64,000 bases of DNA from NCBI GenBank assembly GCA_013215715.1, contig JABSQT010000001.1, forward strand, positions 1 to 64,000, given 5' to 3'. The stretch is from Mycoplasmatales bacterium. Lineage in GTDB: Bacteria; Bacillota_I; Bacilli_A; Mycoplasmatales; Metamycoplasmataceae. This document shows, one piece after another, positions 43,033-53,715 of this stretch (within the stretch, counting starts at the first letter, position 1; each line of letters starts with the position of its first letter). Made by a program: the position numbers and the translations under genes. Below the pieces are notes generated by a model. The model saw only the letters and a program-made list of their open reading frames with translations, did not search any database and was not told the DNA's origin.

Positions 43033-44217
43033 ATGATAAAAAATATAACAATTAAAAATTTCAAATTATTTAAAGATTCAGTAACAATTTCATTCGCGAA
43101 TCATGGTTCGCAATTACATGGTGCTGATTATATACTGAATGATAATATTTCTTCTATAGCGGGGGTTTTAGGTAAAAATGCTTCTGGTAAGTCTTCGATA
43201 TTAGAAGCTATAAAAAATTATGCTTTTTTTTCAAATCCTCAATTATCTAAAGATTTATTAGCTGAAGAGTATATTTCTTATATATTAAAAGATTTAAATG
43301 AAAAACTTGTTTCTAGAGAAGAAGGTCAAGAAATCCTTGATGAAGCGTGAAATGATATTGAAGCTGGTATTTTTCCGGATTATATAAAAGGAGAAAAGGC
43401 ATTAAAAAATCATTTTAAAACTTTTGATCAAAAAGCTTTTGATGTCAATAAAAATATAATTTTTATTTTTTCTTATGCAGAAAATAAAAAGGAAATAATA
43501 CATGAATTAGAAATTGGTCGTGAATATATTTCTGAAAAAATAATTTTGGGTGAAGTGTTAATTAGTTCTCAAAGAGAAAAAATATTAAAATTTAATTCAA
43601 ATATTTTAAAATTACTTAATGAGAATTCAATTAAGACAACGGCATTGATTGAAATTAATCCTGATGATAATTTGGGTGATATAGAAAGATTAAAATTCAA
43701 AGATGTTAAAGAACAAGAAGCATTATTAAATTTTGTAAAAATATGTGATGAAAATGTTGAAAGATTAATTTTTGGTAAAAATAATAATTTGGTTCAATTT
43801 GTAGAAAATAGAACGTTAAAAGTATTAGGTTTGAAAAATTTATCTCTTGGAACAAGAAAAATAATTGGAACCTTTAAATTACTTTATAAAGCAATCACAT
43901 CAAGAAAAACTTTTTTGATGATTGATGAAATTGAGAATTCTTTACATTTATCTATAATTAAATTCATAATTACCCTCTTTAAGAAAGATTATAATAAGAT
44001 GAACTCGCAATTATTATTCACAACACACAACCCATTAATTTTTGAAGAAGACTTTAAAAGAAATTCAATTTATTTTATGCAGGATAAAACAATAATACAA
44101 AATACTATGCGTTTTGATAAAAAAATTACCCCTGGATTTTTAAAGGGTGAGTTAATATCAAATCCTAAACATAATTATAGATTTGATTTTTTGATGGATA
44201 TTTTAGAAAATGAATAA
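43033..44217 (+). CDS. AAA ATPase of an AbiL/RloAB-like defence pair
   Basis: 394 aa with Walker A GKNASGKSS (~50-58), Walker B FLMIDEIENSLH (~300-311), the SLGTRK signature-like segment and TTHNPLIF. This is the ABC/SMC-like ATPase type found with RloB and OLD proteins. The start at 43033 follows AAAAGGAGC; a 43009 ATG is rejected. It overlaps the next gene by 8 bp. In AbiL-like pairs, phage infection triggers growth arrest; the trigger and target here are unknown. One TGA Trp. Confidence 0.88.
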
Positions 44218-44803
44218 AAAAGTACTTATAGTTAATTGTGAAGGTAAGGCTGCTAAAACTGAGGAAAACTTTCTAAAAACTTTCTATAATGATTTAGAAA
44301 CTTTTGCCAAGATAAATAATCTAACAAGCGAATATGAAAAAGAGCAATTAAGAAATATCAAATTTTATTTTAAAAATATTAATTATCCTTCATTGAAGCC
44401 TTTCTTAGATGCGAGTCCTACTTATTCAAGGATTATTGTTTTTGTAGACAGGGATGTATTGATTGCTTGGGAGTATGTTAATGAAATTTTAGAAAGATAT
44501 AATTTAAATAGAACAACAAAAATTGTTTTTGCATATCCTAGTGATGGGATGGCATTTGAAGAATTGATTTCATTTTGTTTCCCAAATCCAAGAAAAGTAT
44601 ATTCAATAAGCTTAAAAGAAAAAAAATTAAAAAAATATCTTGGTGAAAGATATAAAGGTGATAAAAATATTTATAAAAAGATTAATAATTTAAATAAACC
44701 AAATATTGCAACCAACATCAAAAAAAATTTGAAGTTATTCTCTTCTAGTAATGAATTAAGTCATTTGGTATTATTTGAAGAACTTATAGAAAATAATAAT
44801 TAA
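44210..44803 (+). CDS. RloB/TOPRIM-like nuclease partner
   Basis: 197 aa. VLIVNCEGKAAKTEENFL matches the N-terminal CEGxxTE motif of RloB, VFVDRDV the metal-binding DRD, and AYPSDGMAFEELISF the FE-containing segment. RloB is the AbiLii-type partner of AAA ATPases. Its only Trp is TGG, not TGA, while neighbours use TGA mostly; this is weak evidence of recent transfer. Translationally coupled to the ATPase. Confidence 0.85.
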   Translation: MNKKVLIVNCEGKAAKTEENFLKTFYNDLETFAKINNLTSEYEKEQLRNIKFYFKNINYPSLKPFLDASPTYSRIIVFVDRDVLIAWEYVNEILERYNLNRTTKIVFAYPSDGMAFEELISFCFPNPRKVYSISLKEKKLKKYLGERYKGDKNIYKKINNLNKPNIATNIKKNLKLFSSSNELSHLVLFEELIENNN

Positions 44804-44966
44804 AATGTTATGCGATATTTTCGATAATTCTTTCAAATATAATATCCTAATAACCACAAAAGGTTTATTAAGAAAATATATTTAAAAGTGATTATAATTG
44901 GTTATATTTTTATTTAATTTTTGAAAAATAATAAATAATTATATTGGAAAATTTTACTAATTTTAT

Positions 44967-45068
44967 TATTAACAGTAATAGAACCTAAAAAAGGCTCTAA
45001 TGGGAAGAAGAAAAAATTCTTTAGAAAAAACTTAAAAGAAGTAAATACGATATGTATGAACATATTTA
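44967..45068 (+). pseudogene. Duplicated, frameshifted 3' end of the DMT gene (right island border)
   Basis: Matches 42311-42413 almost base for base (shared AACAGTAATAGAACC, GGCTCTAATGGGAAG) with one base deleted in the run encoding KFFRRK. No upstream part of the gene is present. It has its own AAACAAAC/GTTTGTTT terminator at 45073-45097, different from that of the intact gene. Confidence 0.88.
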
Positions 45069-45146
45069 AAATAAAACAAACTAATGTTTGTTTTTTATTT
45101 CGCGTTATATGTTCGTGTAAATAACAAATTTAGTAATTACGAAAAG

Positions 45147-45152
45147 TATAAT
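45147..45152 (+). promoter_or_regulatory. -10 box of a leaderless mRNA
   Basis: TATAAT, six bases before the ATG at 45159; no Shine-Dalgarno. Confidence 0.65.
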
Positions 45153-45158
45153 TTAAGT

Positions 45159-47153
45159 ATGAAAACAAAAATAAAAATTGGATCGCTTATTATGTTTACG
45201 CTTACGCCAATTATTGTTACAACTGTACCAATAAAAGCTAATAATGAGAACCGCCACAAAACAAATTTAAATATATATGAATCAAAAGCAAATCCTTATG
45301 AAATAGTAAGGAGTAATTTCAATAGATCGTATCAAGAAAAAGCTGTCAATTATTTAAGAGATTGAATAATGAATATTGATCAAGAAGCTTTTAAAAAACA
45401 TCAAGATACACAAGTGGTAGCTGAAGTTGCTCAAAATATAACTGATTTTAAATCTCTTACGCAAGAATTAGCAACATCTTGAAGTACTGGTCGTTGACGT
45501 GAGCAAATAACTGATGTTTTATTTAGAAACAAAACAGAAATTACTAAAATTAAGGCTATTCCTGATTCTCAAACAGGTGAAATAAAAGTTCATTTTACAT
45601 TAAGAACAAAACTTACTTTTCTAGATCAAGATGTTGTATGAGTATTAAAGGGTAAACCCGATAAAGAGGTTGGTAATTCAAACCAACAACTTAATATTCA
45701 AAAAATCAATGAACGATTAAAAAATGCAAAAGTTATTAATCAAGAAACAAAGAAGATTCATTTACTTGCAGAAAAAGTTAAAAATATCGAATCTCTTAAA
45801 GAAATAACTGGTGTTGATTTAAATAATTTAAACTTAATTAAAGGATCAACTATAGAACAAATCTCAGCTACTTCTAATGAAAGTGGTCAATTATCAATTC
45901 ATATAAAGATGAAAACTAAATATGCTGAAAAACAAGAAACTATTGTAACTAAAATAACAACGGGTAAATCAGATTCTCAAGTAGAACAAGAAATTGCTGA
46001 TTTAAACCAAATCTCAGATAATACAACTCTAAGAAATGCTTTACAAAACCTTGAAGTTTTAAATCAAGGAAATGAAAAGGTCAGTCAAATAGCTGCACGT
46101 ATTCATGATATTGATTCATTGAAAAAATATACTGGAGTGAACTTATCTAAGATTAATTTAAAAGGTTCAAAAATTACTGATGCAATCATTACAGCTCAAG
46201 CTACTAGCGATGGAAGGTTAACTGTAAATGTTCATACTAAAACTATGCATGCAACAAAACCTCAAGCAGATACAAGTAATTTTACTTTGGGTAAATCAGA
46301 TTTTCAAGTAGACCAAGATATCGCTAATTTAAACCAAATCTCAGATAATACAACTCTAAGAAATGCTTTACAAAACCTTGAAGTTTTAAATCAAGGAAAT
46401 GAAAAGGTCAGTCAAATAGCTGCACGTATTCATGATATTGATTCATTGAAAAAATACACTGGAGTAAACTTATCTAAGATTAATTTAAAAGGTTCAAAAA
46501 TTACTGATGCAATTATTGCAGCTCAAGCTACTAGCGATGGAAGGTTAACTGTAAATGTTCGTACTACAACTATGCATGCAACCAAACCTCAAGCAGATAT
46601 AAGTAATTTTACTTTGGGTAAATCAGATTTTCAAGTAGACCAAGATATTGCTAATTTAAACCAAATTAAAGATCGAGAATCAATTGAATCAAAATTATTA
46701 AATATTAAGATTTTAAGTTATGGTAATCGAGATATCAAAGCAATAGCTAAAGATATCAATAGTATTGCTACACTTAAAGAAGAGACTGGTGTTGATTTAG
46801 CAAAAGTCTTACTTATGGGTTCTACTATAAAAGGTATTTCAGCGTATGTTGATTCTAAGGGTAAATTAATTATAAAAGTAATATTAGAAACTAAAAACGC
46901 TTCTCAACCTGAAAAAAGATTGAGTCAAACTGTACAACATTCACCTCAAGTACCTTCAGTTATTAATAATACAAAAACAATCTCTACAACAAGTCAAGAA
47001 ATTTCCAAGCCTTCAAACAATAATAGATTATTTAAAATATCTATGATTGCAGGTCTTTCTATTTTAGGTTTTTTAGTTTTAGTGTTTACTATATTTATTA
47101 TCAACTCAATACATCATCGTAATAAAAAAAGCGAAAATGAAAATTCGAATTAA
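45159..47153 (+). CDS. Membrane surface protein made of the shared ~100-aa repeat domain
   Basis: Predicted 664 aa: signal helix (IGSLIMFTLTPIIVTTVPI, no lipobox), then about five copies of the domain also found in the ftsZ operon (LKEITGVDLNNL, LKKYTGVNLSKI twice, LKEETGVDLAKV). A Ser/Thr-rich spacer, a transmembrane helix (IAGLSILGFLVLVFTIFII) and a short polar tail follow. Units start at 45963, 46290 and 46617, spaced 327 bp (109 aa), the first two almost identical. It lacks the propeller. The domain resembles mycoplasma 'lipoprotein-associated' repeat domains, but no firm family match can be made by eye. Confidence 0.82.
45963..46640 (+). repeat. Tandem 327-bp repeats
   Basis: GGTAAATCAGATT recurs at 45963, 46290 and 46617. 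The first two units are nearly identical in DNA; the third diverges after ~60 bp. Recent unit duplication. Confidence 0.88.
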
Positions 47154-47183
47154 TTAAATGTTTTACAATACATTATCGTTGTA

Positions 47184-47228
47184 AAAAAATACACACTCTC
47201 CCTTTTAAAAGTGGTGTGTATTTTTATT
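47184..47228. terminator. Bidirectional terminator
   Basis: AATACACAC/GTGTGTATT stem between convergent genes with A and T runs on both sides. Confidence 0.8.
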
Positions 47229-47251
47229 TATCAATATAATAGATTTAACTA

Positions 47252-48841
47252 TTACATTCTTTCTGGTGCTGAGATTCCAAGAAGGGTAAGACCATTCTTA
47301 AGAACTTGTTTAGCAGCAACTACAATTGGTAACATGCCTGCTTCATTTTCCGAGCCAACAATTTTATTTGAATTATAGTATGAGTGGAAAGCTCTTGCTA
47401 AATCAATTAGGTATTGAGGTAGTAAGTGAATCTTTCTTGTATTAGCCATTGTAATAATTAAGTCAGGGAATTTCGAAAGTACATCCATTAATTTCTCTGC
47501 ACCTTCTGTATATAAGTTTTCAATATCCATTTCTTTTTCAGTTTTACCTAAAATTTGGTTTGCCCTTGCATGAGCATATTGAATATAGAATACAGGGTTA
47601 TCTGATGTTTTCTTAGTTGCTAATGTAACATCAAAATCAAACTTAGAATCACATGAACGATTTGCCATAAAGAATCTAGTTGCATCTTTACCAGTAAGGT
47701 CTAATAACTCTCTTAATGTGAATGATGTACCCATACGTTTAGACATTTTAAGTTCTTTTCCATCTTGGATTAAACGAACAAGTTGAATAACTAATGTATC
47801 TTTTAATGCTCCATCAGGATATCCAAGTTGTAGTAAAGCAACTTCCATACGTTTAATATAACCAATGTGGTCTGCACCAAATACATTAATAATGTAATCG
47901 TAACCTCTTGATAATTTAACATTGTGGAAAGCGATATCAGGTGTTAAGTATGTATAAGTTCCATCTGATTTAATAAGAACACGGTCTTTGTCATCTCCGT
48001 ATTTAGTTGTTCTTAATCATGTTGCTCCATCTTCTTCGTATTTATCTTGAAGTTTATCAAGTGCTTTAACAATAAGTCCTTGATCATACATTGATTGTTC
48101 TGATGAATACATATCCATAACAACACCAAGTCTTCTTAAGTCTTTATCAATTTCATCTAGAAGTATTTTCTTAGCTTCTGTTTTGAAAACTTCCGCACAC
48201 TCTTCATAAGGGGCATTAAGATATTTATCTCCTCATAATTCTTTAAGTTGTTCAGCAACTCAAACAATGTCTTGTCCTCTATATGTATTTTCTGGCATTT
48301 CAATTTCTACACCAAATGCTTGTTGGTATCTTGTTCATGATGCTTCACCAAGAATGTTGATTTGTGCACCTGCATCGTTGATGTAATATTCTGCATCAAC
48401 TTTATTTCCTGCAAATCTTAAAATATTAACTAAGGCTGAACCTATAACAGCACCACGTGCATGCCCTAAATGTAGGTAACCTGTTGGATTAGCTGAAACA
48501 TACTCGATGTTAACGTAATCTGTTTGATTACCTCTACCATAGTCATCTCCGGCTTTAAGTATGTCAGTAATGATTGTATTTAACGCTTCTCGCCTCATGA
48601 AAAAATTAATGAATCCTGGTCCTGCAATTTCAATATTCTCAATTGAATATTTATCTTTGTCAATTCCTTCAACTATTTTTTTTGCGATGTTTTGTGGAGC
48701 GTCCTTTAAAGCTCTTGCTAGTTTCATTGCGATATTAGTAGAAAAATCAGCGTGTCCTTTTGCTGGAGTAAGCTGAACTTCTTCTTCTACGTTTAATTTT
48801 TTGAGTGACTCAGTCACTGCTTCTATTATTTTAGTCTTCAT
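47252..48841 (-). CDS. argS: Arginyl-tRNA synthetase
   Basis: 529 aa. Class I synthetase with HIGH motif as YLHLGHARG and KMSKS motif as LKMSKRMGTS; the N-terminal additional domain is present and the C-terminus ends in a DALR domain. Several TGA Trp codons. No Shine-Dalgarno; TAAACT seven bases before the ATG may be a -10 for a leaderless or very short leader, less clear than other cases. Confidence 0.96.
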
Positions 48842-48911
48842 ACTTTATAGTTTACTATAATAAGTTCTTTTATGCAATAAATGTATGGAAAATATAATAA
48901 AGTTTTTACAC

Positions 48912-48938
48912 ATAAAAAAGAGGGCTTATCCCTCGATT
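48912..48938 (-). terminator. Intrinsic terminator overlapping the gltX operon stop
   Basis: GAGGG/CCCTC stem then TTTTTT on the minus strand. Its stem includes the last codons and the stop of the DUF1934 gene. Confidence 0.75.
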
Positions 48939-49306
48939 TTTAAATTGATATTATATCTTCCTACAATTTGTCCTTGTTGACTTAGTGTATATTGAAATTT
49001 AACATCGTTTTCATTTGTACAATCCATTTTTTCAAGATATGAATCTAATAATAAAATACCTTGTGGTGTTTGATATTGAATTGCAATAGTTTTGTTCAAT
49101 TCTAAGTTAATTGTACTTGGTCCTGCAAATATATTTGCATACTTCGGTGCGATTTCAATTCTATTCATAACATTCATATTAGGTTCTTTGAATTCATAAA
49201 CTGTAAACCCTTCATATGTAGTAATATCTACAGCTGCATCAAAAGAAATTTCTTGTGTTTCTCCATTATGATCAATGTTAGAAATAAATGTAATTTTTTT
49301 AGACAT
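48926..49306 (-). CDS. DUF1934-family protein
   Basis: 126 aa, all-beta; [15 protein letters not shown] and [16 protein letters not shown] resemble DUF1934 (YwiB-like, calycin fold), often found next to argS or other translation genes in Firmicutes. It overlaps the end of gltX by 8 bp (ATGTCTAA), so it is translationally coupled. The start at 49306 is preferred over 49324. The function is unknown. Confidence 0.8.
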   Translation of the reverse strand: MSKKITFISNIDHNGETQEISFDAAVDITTYEGFTVYEFKEPNMNVMNRIEIAPKYANIFAGPSTINLELNKTIAIQYQTPQGILLLDSYLEKMDCTNENDVKFQYTLSQQGQIVGRYNINLKIEG

Positions 49307-50693
49307 TTGATAGCCTCTTTTCAATTAGTTCTTGACCGAATAAGTAAATTGCTTTAGCTAATTCAGGACCATGTTGTTGGTATGTTGTTTCTAAACGAAT
49401 TGGCATGAATAATGATTTACCTTTTGCTCCAGTGATTTCTTTGGTTGCGTTAACTGCAGCTTGAATACCTTCAACAGAAAATTCATTTTTAGCAAGTTCT
49501 GCTTTAAATGTTGTAATAACTTCTGTTACTTCTGCATCTCTAGCATCTGCATTTCTATAAATTTCTAATGCATTAACAATATCAGAAGTTGTAACCGCAT
49601 TTTGTTTATAAGTTTCTGCAAACAAGTCTAATCATTCTTGTGTAAATCCTTCAACGTTTGTATGTGTCTTAAGTCTTTCAATTACTTTATCATTTGGTAA
49701 TTGTTTAAAGTATTGTTTTGAGAATCATTCCATTTTTTTAGTATCAAATTTTGAAGGTGATTTTGATCATCTTTGTCAATCAAACTTCTCAATTAATTCT
49801 TGATGAGTATTTACTTCTGAAGCATCTGCAGCGGTTCAACCCAATAATGCTAAGAAGTTAAAGATAGCTTCTGCCATATATCCTTCATCTTTATAATCAG
49901 CAATAAATTGTTTAGTTGATAAATCACGTTTTGAAAGTTTTTTACCTTCCATATTAGTGATAATTGTAAGATGAGCAAATTCTGGAGATTCTCAACCTAA
50001 TAAATCATAAATAGCTAATTGTTTAGGTGTGTTTGTTGTATGTTCTTCACCACGGAAAACATGTGAAATTTCCATATCATGATCATCAACAACAACAGCC
50101 AAGTTATATGTTGGATATCCATCTTGTTTTTTAATTACAAAATCACCAATATCTGTTGTATTAACTGTAATGTTTCCACGAACCATATCTTTTCATGTGT
50201 AATCTTTATTTTTTGGAAGTGCAAGTCTAACTGAAAATTCACCAGCAGTATCTCTTCTTGCTTTTTCTTCATCAGATATTTTTAGTCATTCTCTATCGTA
50301 TCTAAATGAGAATATTCCATTTTTTTCTTGTTCAGTTCTTTGCTCTGTAAGTTCTTCAGATGAATCATAAGCTTTATAAGCATGACCATTAGCAATTAAT
50401 TCTTCAATGATTGCATTATATCTATCCAATTTTTCTGATTGTCTGTATTTACCATATTTTTCAACTGGCTTTCTTGGTGATTCATCAGGTGAGATTCCTA
50501 ATCATTCTAAGTTATCAAGTTGAGAATCTTCTCCACCTTCAACATTTCTTTTGATGTCGGTATCTTCAATCCTTACAATGAAGTCTCCGTTGTTATGTTT
50601 AGCGAATAAATAACAGAATAATGCTGTTCTTGCTCCACCAATATGTAGGTACCCCGTTGGTGAGGGTGCGTATCTTGTTCTAATTTTTTTCAT
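49299..50693 (-). CDS. gltX: Glutamyl-tRNA synthetase
   Basis: 464 aa, class I synthetase with HIGH motif in [16 protein letters not shown] and KMSKS motif as KLSKRD. It charges tRNA-Glu. The ATG is preceded at exactly six bases by TAAAAT (50700-50705) and no Shine-Dalgarno, suggesting a leaderless mRNA for an essential gene. Operon with DUF1934. Confidence 0.96.
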
Positions 50694-50699
50694 AAAAAT

Positions 50700-50705
50700 A
50701 TTTTA
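50700..50705 (-). promoter_or_regulatory. -10 box of leaderless gltX mRNA
   Basis: TAAAAT on the minus strand, six bases (ATTTTT) before the gltX ATG. Confidence 0.6.
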
Positions 50706-50832
50706 CTACAAAGTCATACCTTAAAATTGAAAAAACTATAATACACATAACTTAAAAGTTAAAATTAATTTTAATATAATTTTTGAAATCAAAAAATAAC
50801 AAAGTTTTTGTAGTATGAAATCTAATTTTCTT

Positions 50833-50838
50833 TATAAT
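50833..50838 (+). promoter_or_regulatory. -10 box of the guaA-guaB operon
   Basis: TATAAT just upstream of the purine riboswitch aptamer. Confidence 0.6.
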
Positions 50839-50849
50839 TTGAATTAACA

Positions 50850-50910
50850 TACATATAAGTTTTTAATTGGAAAAACGTCTCTACGAGAAACCGTAATTTC
50901 TCTCTATGTA
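50850..50910 (+). ncRNA. Purine riboswitch upstream of guaA
   Basis: Three-way junction of the purine riboswitch class: P1 TACATA/TATGTA, P2 GTTTTT/AAAAAC, junction GTCTCTAC, P3 GAGAAA/TTTCTC with CCGTAA loop, J3/1 UC before UAUG. C at the ligand-pairing position indicates guanine-type specificity. A downstream AAGGTAA/TTACCTT stem (50910-50943) overlaps P1 and may be the expression platform. It controls GMP synthesis by end-product sensing. Confidence 0.88.
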
Positions 50911-50992
50911 AGGTAATAACATTTTTACTATCTTTTTTACCTTATCTAGGAGTTTATCCATTTCAACTTTTTGTATTAAAAAAGGAGAAAAA

Positions 50993-52522
50993 ATGAATAA
51001 AGTTTTAGTGGTAGATTTCGGTTCACAATATTGTAAACTGATTGCAAGAAGGGTGCGTGATTTGGGTGTTTACTCAGAAATTATTTCGCCATTTTCAAAA
51101 GAATTATTAGAAGAAGCAAAGAAATTTGATGCAATTATCTTATCAGGTGGTCCTTCATCTGTATTTGAAGAAGATGCATTAACAATTGATAAAAGAATTT
51201 TTGAATTGGGTAAACCAATTTTAGGAACATGTTATGGAATGCAATTAATTCACCATTTATTAGGTGGTAAAGTAGAAAAATTATCGGATGGAGAATATGG
51301 AAAAGTTTCATTATTTAAAACAGATGAACACGAAATGTTAAAAGACGTTCCAAAAGAATCTAATGTTTGAATGTCACACTTCGATACTGTCGTTAAGTTG
51401 GCACCGGGATTTAAAACAATTGGTAAAACAGATTTATGTAATGCTATAACGGTTAATGATGAAAAAAATATCTATACTTATCAATTCCATGCAGAAGTAA
51501 CACACTCTGAATTTGGTGAAAAAATGATTGAAAACTTTTTGTTCAATATTGCTAAGTTAACACCAACTTGAAAAGTGGAAAACTTAATTGAAGACAAAAT
51601 TGCAAACATTAAAAAAGTGGTGGGAGATAAAAAAGTTATTCTTGGACTATCTGGTGGTGTTGATTCATCTGTATTAGCAATGCTTTTATATAAAGCTATT
51701 GGTAAACAATTAACATGTATCTTCATTGATCATGGATTACTTAGAAAAAACGAAGTTGCTAATGTTCAAAAATTATTTGCAGAATCATATGACATGAATT
51801 TAGTTACAATCAACGCAAAAGAAAGATTCTTTAATGCTCTTAAAGGTATCTCAGATCCAGAAACCAAAAGAAAAACAATTGGTAAATTATTTATTGATGA
51901 ATTTACAGCAGCGAAAAAACAACACTCAGATGCACATTTTTTAGCACAAGGAACAATTTATCCTGATTTAATTGAATCATCGGGTAAAAATGGAACAGCT
52001 AAAGTGATTAAATCACACCATAACGTTGGTGGATTACCAGAAGAATTAGATTTTGAAATTCTAGAACCTTTAAATGATTTATTTAAAGATGAAGTTAGAA
52101 AACTTGGATTGGAATTAGGGCTACCTCAATCACTAATTATGAGACACCCATTCCCAGGTCCTGGTCTAGCTATTAGAATCATTGGAGATATTACTCCAAA
52201 AAAAGTAGAAATTCTACAGAATGTTGATGATATATTTATCAAAAATCTTATTGAAGCAGGATATTATAATAAAGTATCGCAAGCACTTGCAATTCTTACA
52301 CCTATAAAAACTGTTGGGGTTCAAGGAGATGAAAGAACTTATGCTTATACAGCAGCAATTAGATCAGTTGATACAGTTGATTTTATGACAGCAACATTCT
52401 CAAGAATTCCATTTGAATTATTAGAGAAAATTTCAAGTGAAATTACAAACAAGGTAAAAGATGTTAATAGAGTGGTTTATGACATTACTTCAAAACCACC
52501 TTCAACAATCGAGTGAGAGTAA
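50993..52522 (+). CDS. guaA: GMP synthase (glutamine-hydrolysing)
   Basis: 509 aa: XMP to GMP using glutamine. The N-terminal amidotransferase has the catalytic Cys in GTCYGMQ and His/Glu in FHAEVTHSE. The ATP-pyrophosphatase P-loop is LGLSGGVDSS, and the C-terminal dimerisation domain ends PPSTIEWE. Trp TGA at 51368, 51569 and 52514. AAAAGGAG ribosome binding site, 70 bp after the riboswitch. guaB follows 10 bp later. Confidence 0.97.
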
Positions 52523-52532
52523 AGGAGAAATT

Positions 52533-53624
52533 ATGAACAAAGTACAAAAAATAGAAACCACATTAACATATGATGATGTATTGGTTAAACCTGCATATTC
52601 AGAAACGCTTCCTTCTGAGGTGAATACATCAGTAAAATTAACTGACAAAATAACAATTGAAATACCAGTTCTTTCAGCAGCGATGGATACTGTCACTGAA
52701 TATGAAATGGCAAGAGCTATGATTAAGAATGGTGGGATTGGAGTATTGCATAAAAATGCATCTGTTGATTCAATTGTAGAATCACTAGAAAAACTAAATA
52801 AAGAATTTGGTGATACAAAACCTATAGCAACCTCAGTAGGTGTTTCAACAACTGATGAAGTTCTTGAAAGACTAATTAATGCAGGTGCAAATGTTCTTGT
52901 TGTTGATTCTGCACATGGTCATTCAAAAGGTATTGGTGAAATGGTTTCTAAAATCTCTAAGAAATATCCTGATATATTCTTGATTGCGGGTAATATTGTT
53001 ACAGGTGATGCTGCAAAATTCTTAATTGAGAAGGGTGCAAATGCAGTTAAGGTTGGTGTAGGTCCTGGTGCTATTTGTACAACTCGTGTTGTTACGGGTG
53101 TTGGTGCTGGACAAATATCTTCAATTAATGAAGTTGCAGAAGTTGCAAAATCAATGGGTGCATTAACAATTGCTGATGGTGGAATGAAACAAACAGGAGA
53201 TCTTACTAAAGCAATAGTTGCTGGTGCAGATATGGTCATGTTAGGTTCTATGTTAGCTGGCGCTGATGAAACACCTGGTGAAAAAATTGAATATAAAGGT
53301 AAATTCTATAAATCATATAGAGGTATGGGTTCATTAGGAGCAATGGCGAAAGGTTCAGCAGATAGATATAATCAATCAAATCTTTCAAAAATTAAATTAA
53401 TACCCGAGGGTATTGAAGGATTCATTAAATGCAAGGGTCCTATTGACAAATTACTTATTCAAATTACTGGTGGTATTAGAAATGGTCTTGGTTATATCGG
53501 TGCTAAAAACATTTCTGAAGCATATGAAAAAGGTGTATTTGTAAGGATTACTTCAGCTGGATTTAAAACATCTAATCCACATACATTAGATAAGATTATG
53601 CCAACAACAAATTTCAAAAAATAA
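52533..53624 (+). CDS. guaB: IMP dehydrogenase lacking CBS domains
   Basis: 363 aa: IMP to XMP with NAD. Catalytic Cys in VGVGPGAICTTR, phosphate site IADGGMKQTGDLTKA, flap YRGMGSLGAMAKGS. At 363 residues it lacks the ~120-residue CBS (Bateman) module normally inserted after the first ~90 residues, so adenine/guanine-nucleotide allostery through it is absent. The start at 52533 has AAAGGAG; an upstream in-frame ATG inside guaA is rejected. Terminator at 53621. Confidence 0.96.
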   Translation: MNKVQKIETTLTYDDVLVKPAYSETLPSEVNTSVKLTDKITIEIPVLSAAMDTVTEYEMARAMIKNGGIGVLHKNASVDSIVESLEKLNKEFGDTKPIATSVGVSTTDEVLERLINAGANVLVVDSAHGHSKGIGEMVSKISKKYPDIFLIAGNIVTGDAAKFLIEKGANAVKVGVGPGAICTTRVVTGVGAGQISSINEVAEVAKSMGALTIADGGMKQTGDLTKAIVAGADMVMLGSMLAGADETPGEKIEYKGKFYKSYRGMGSLGAMAKGSADRYNQSNLSKIKLIPEGIEGFIKCKGPIDKLLIQITGGIRNGLGYIGAKNISEAYEKGVFVRITSAGFKTSNPHTLDKIMPTTNFKK

Positions 53625-53648
53625 GCTATGACGGCTTATTTTTTTAGT
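53619..53648 (+). terminator. Intrinsic terminator of guaAB
   Basis: AATAAGC/GCTTATT hairpin followed by T-run, overlapping the stop. Confidence 0.8.
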
Positions 53649-53715
53649 TAGAAATATATAACAAATAAGTGAATAGTTATATGAGATAATTTATTTAACA
53701 TTTTGAGGAGAAAAA

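Noticed and set aside
42415-44966. Composite transposon carrying the defence genes
   Set aside because: The flanking repeats are the 3' end of a transporter gene, not insertion sequences.
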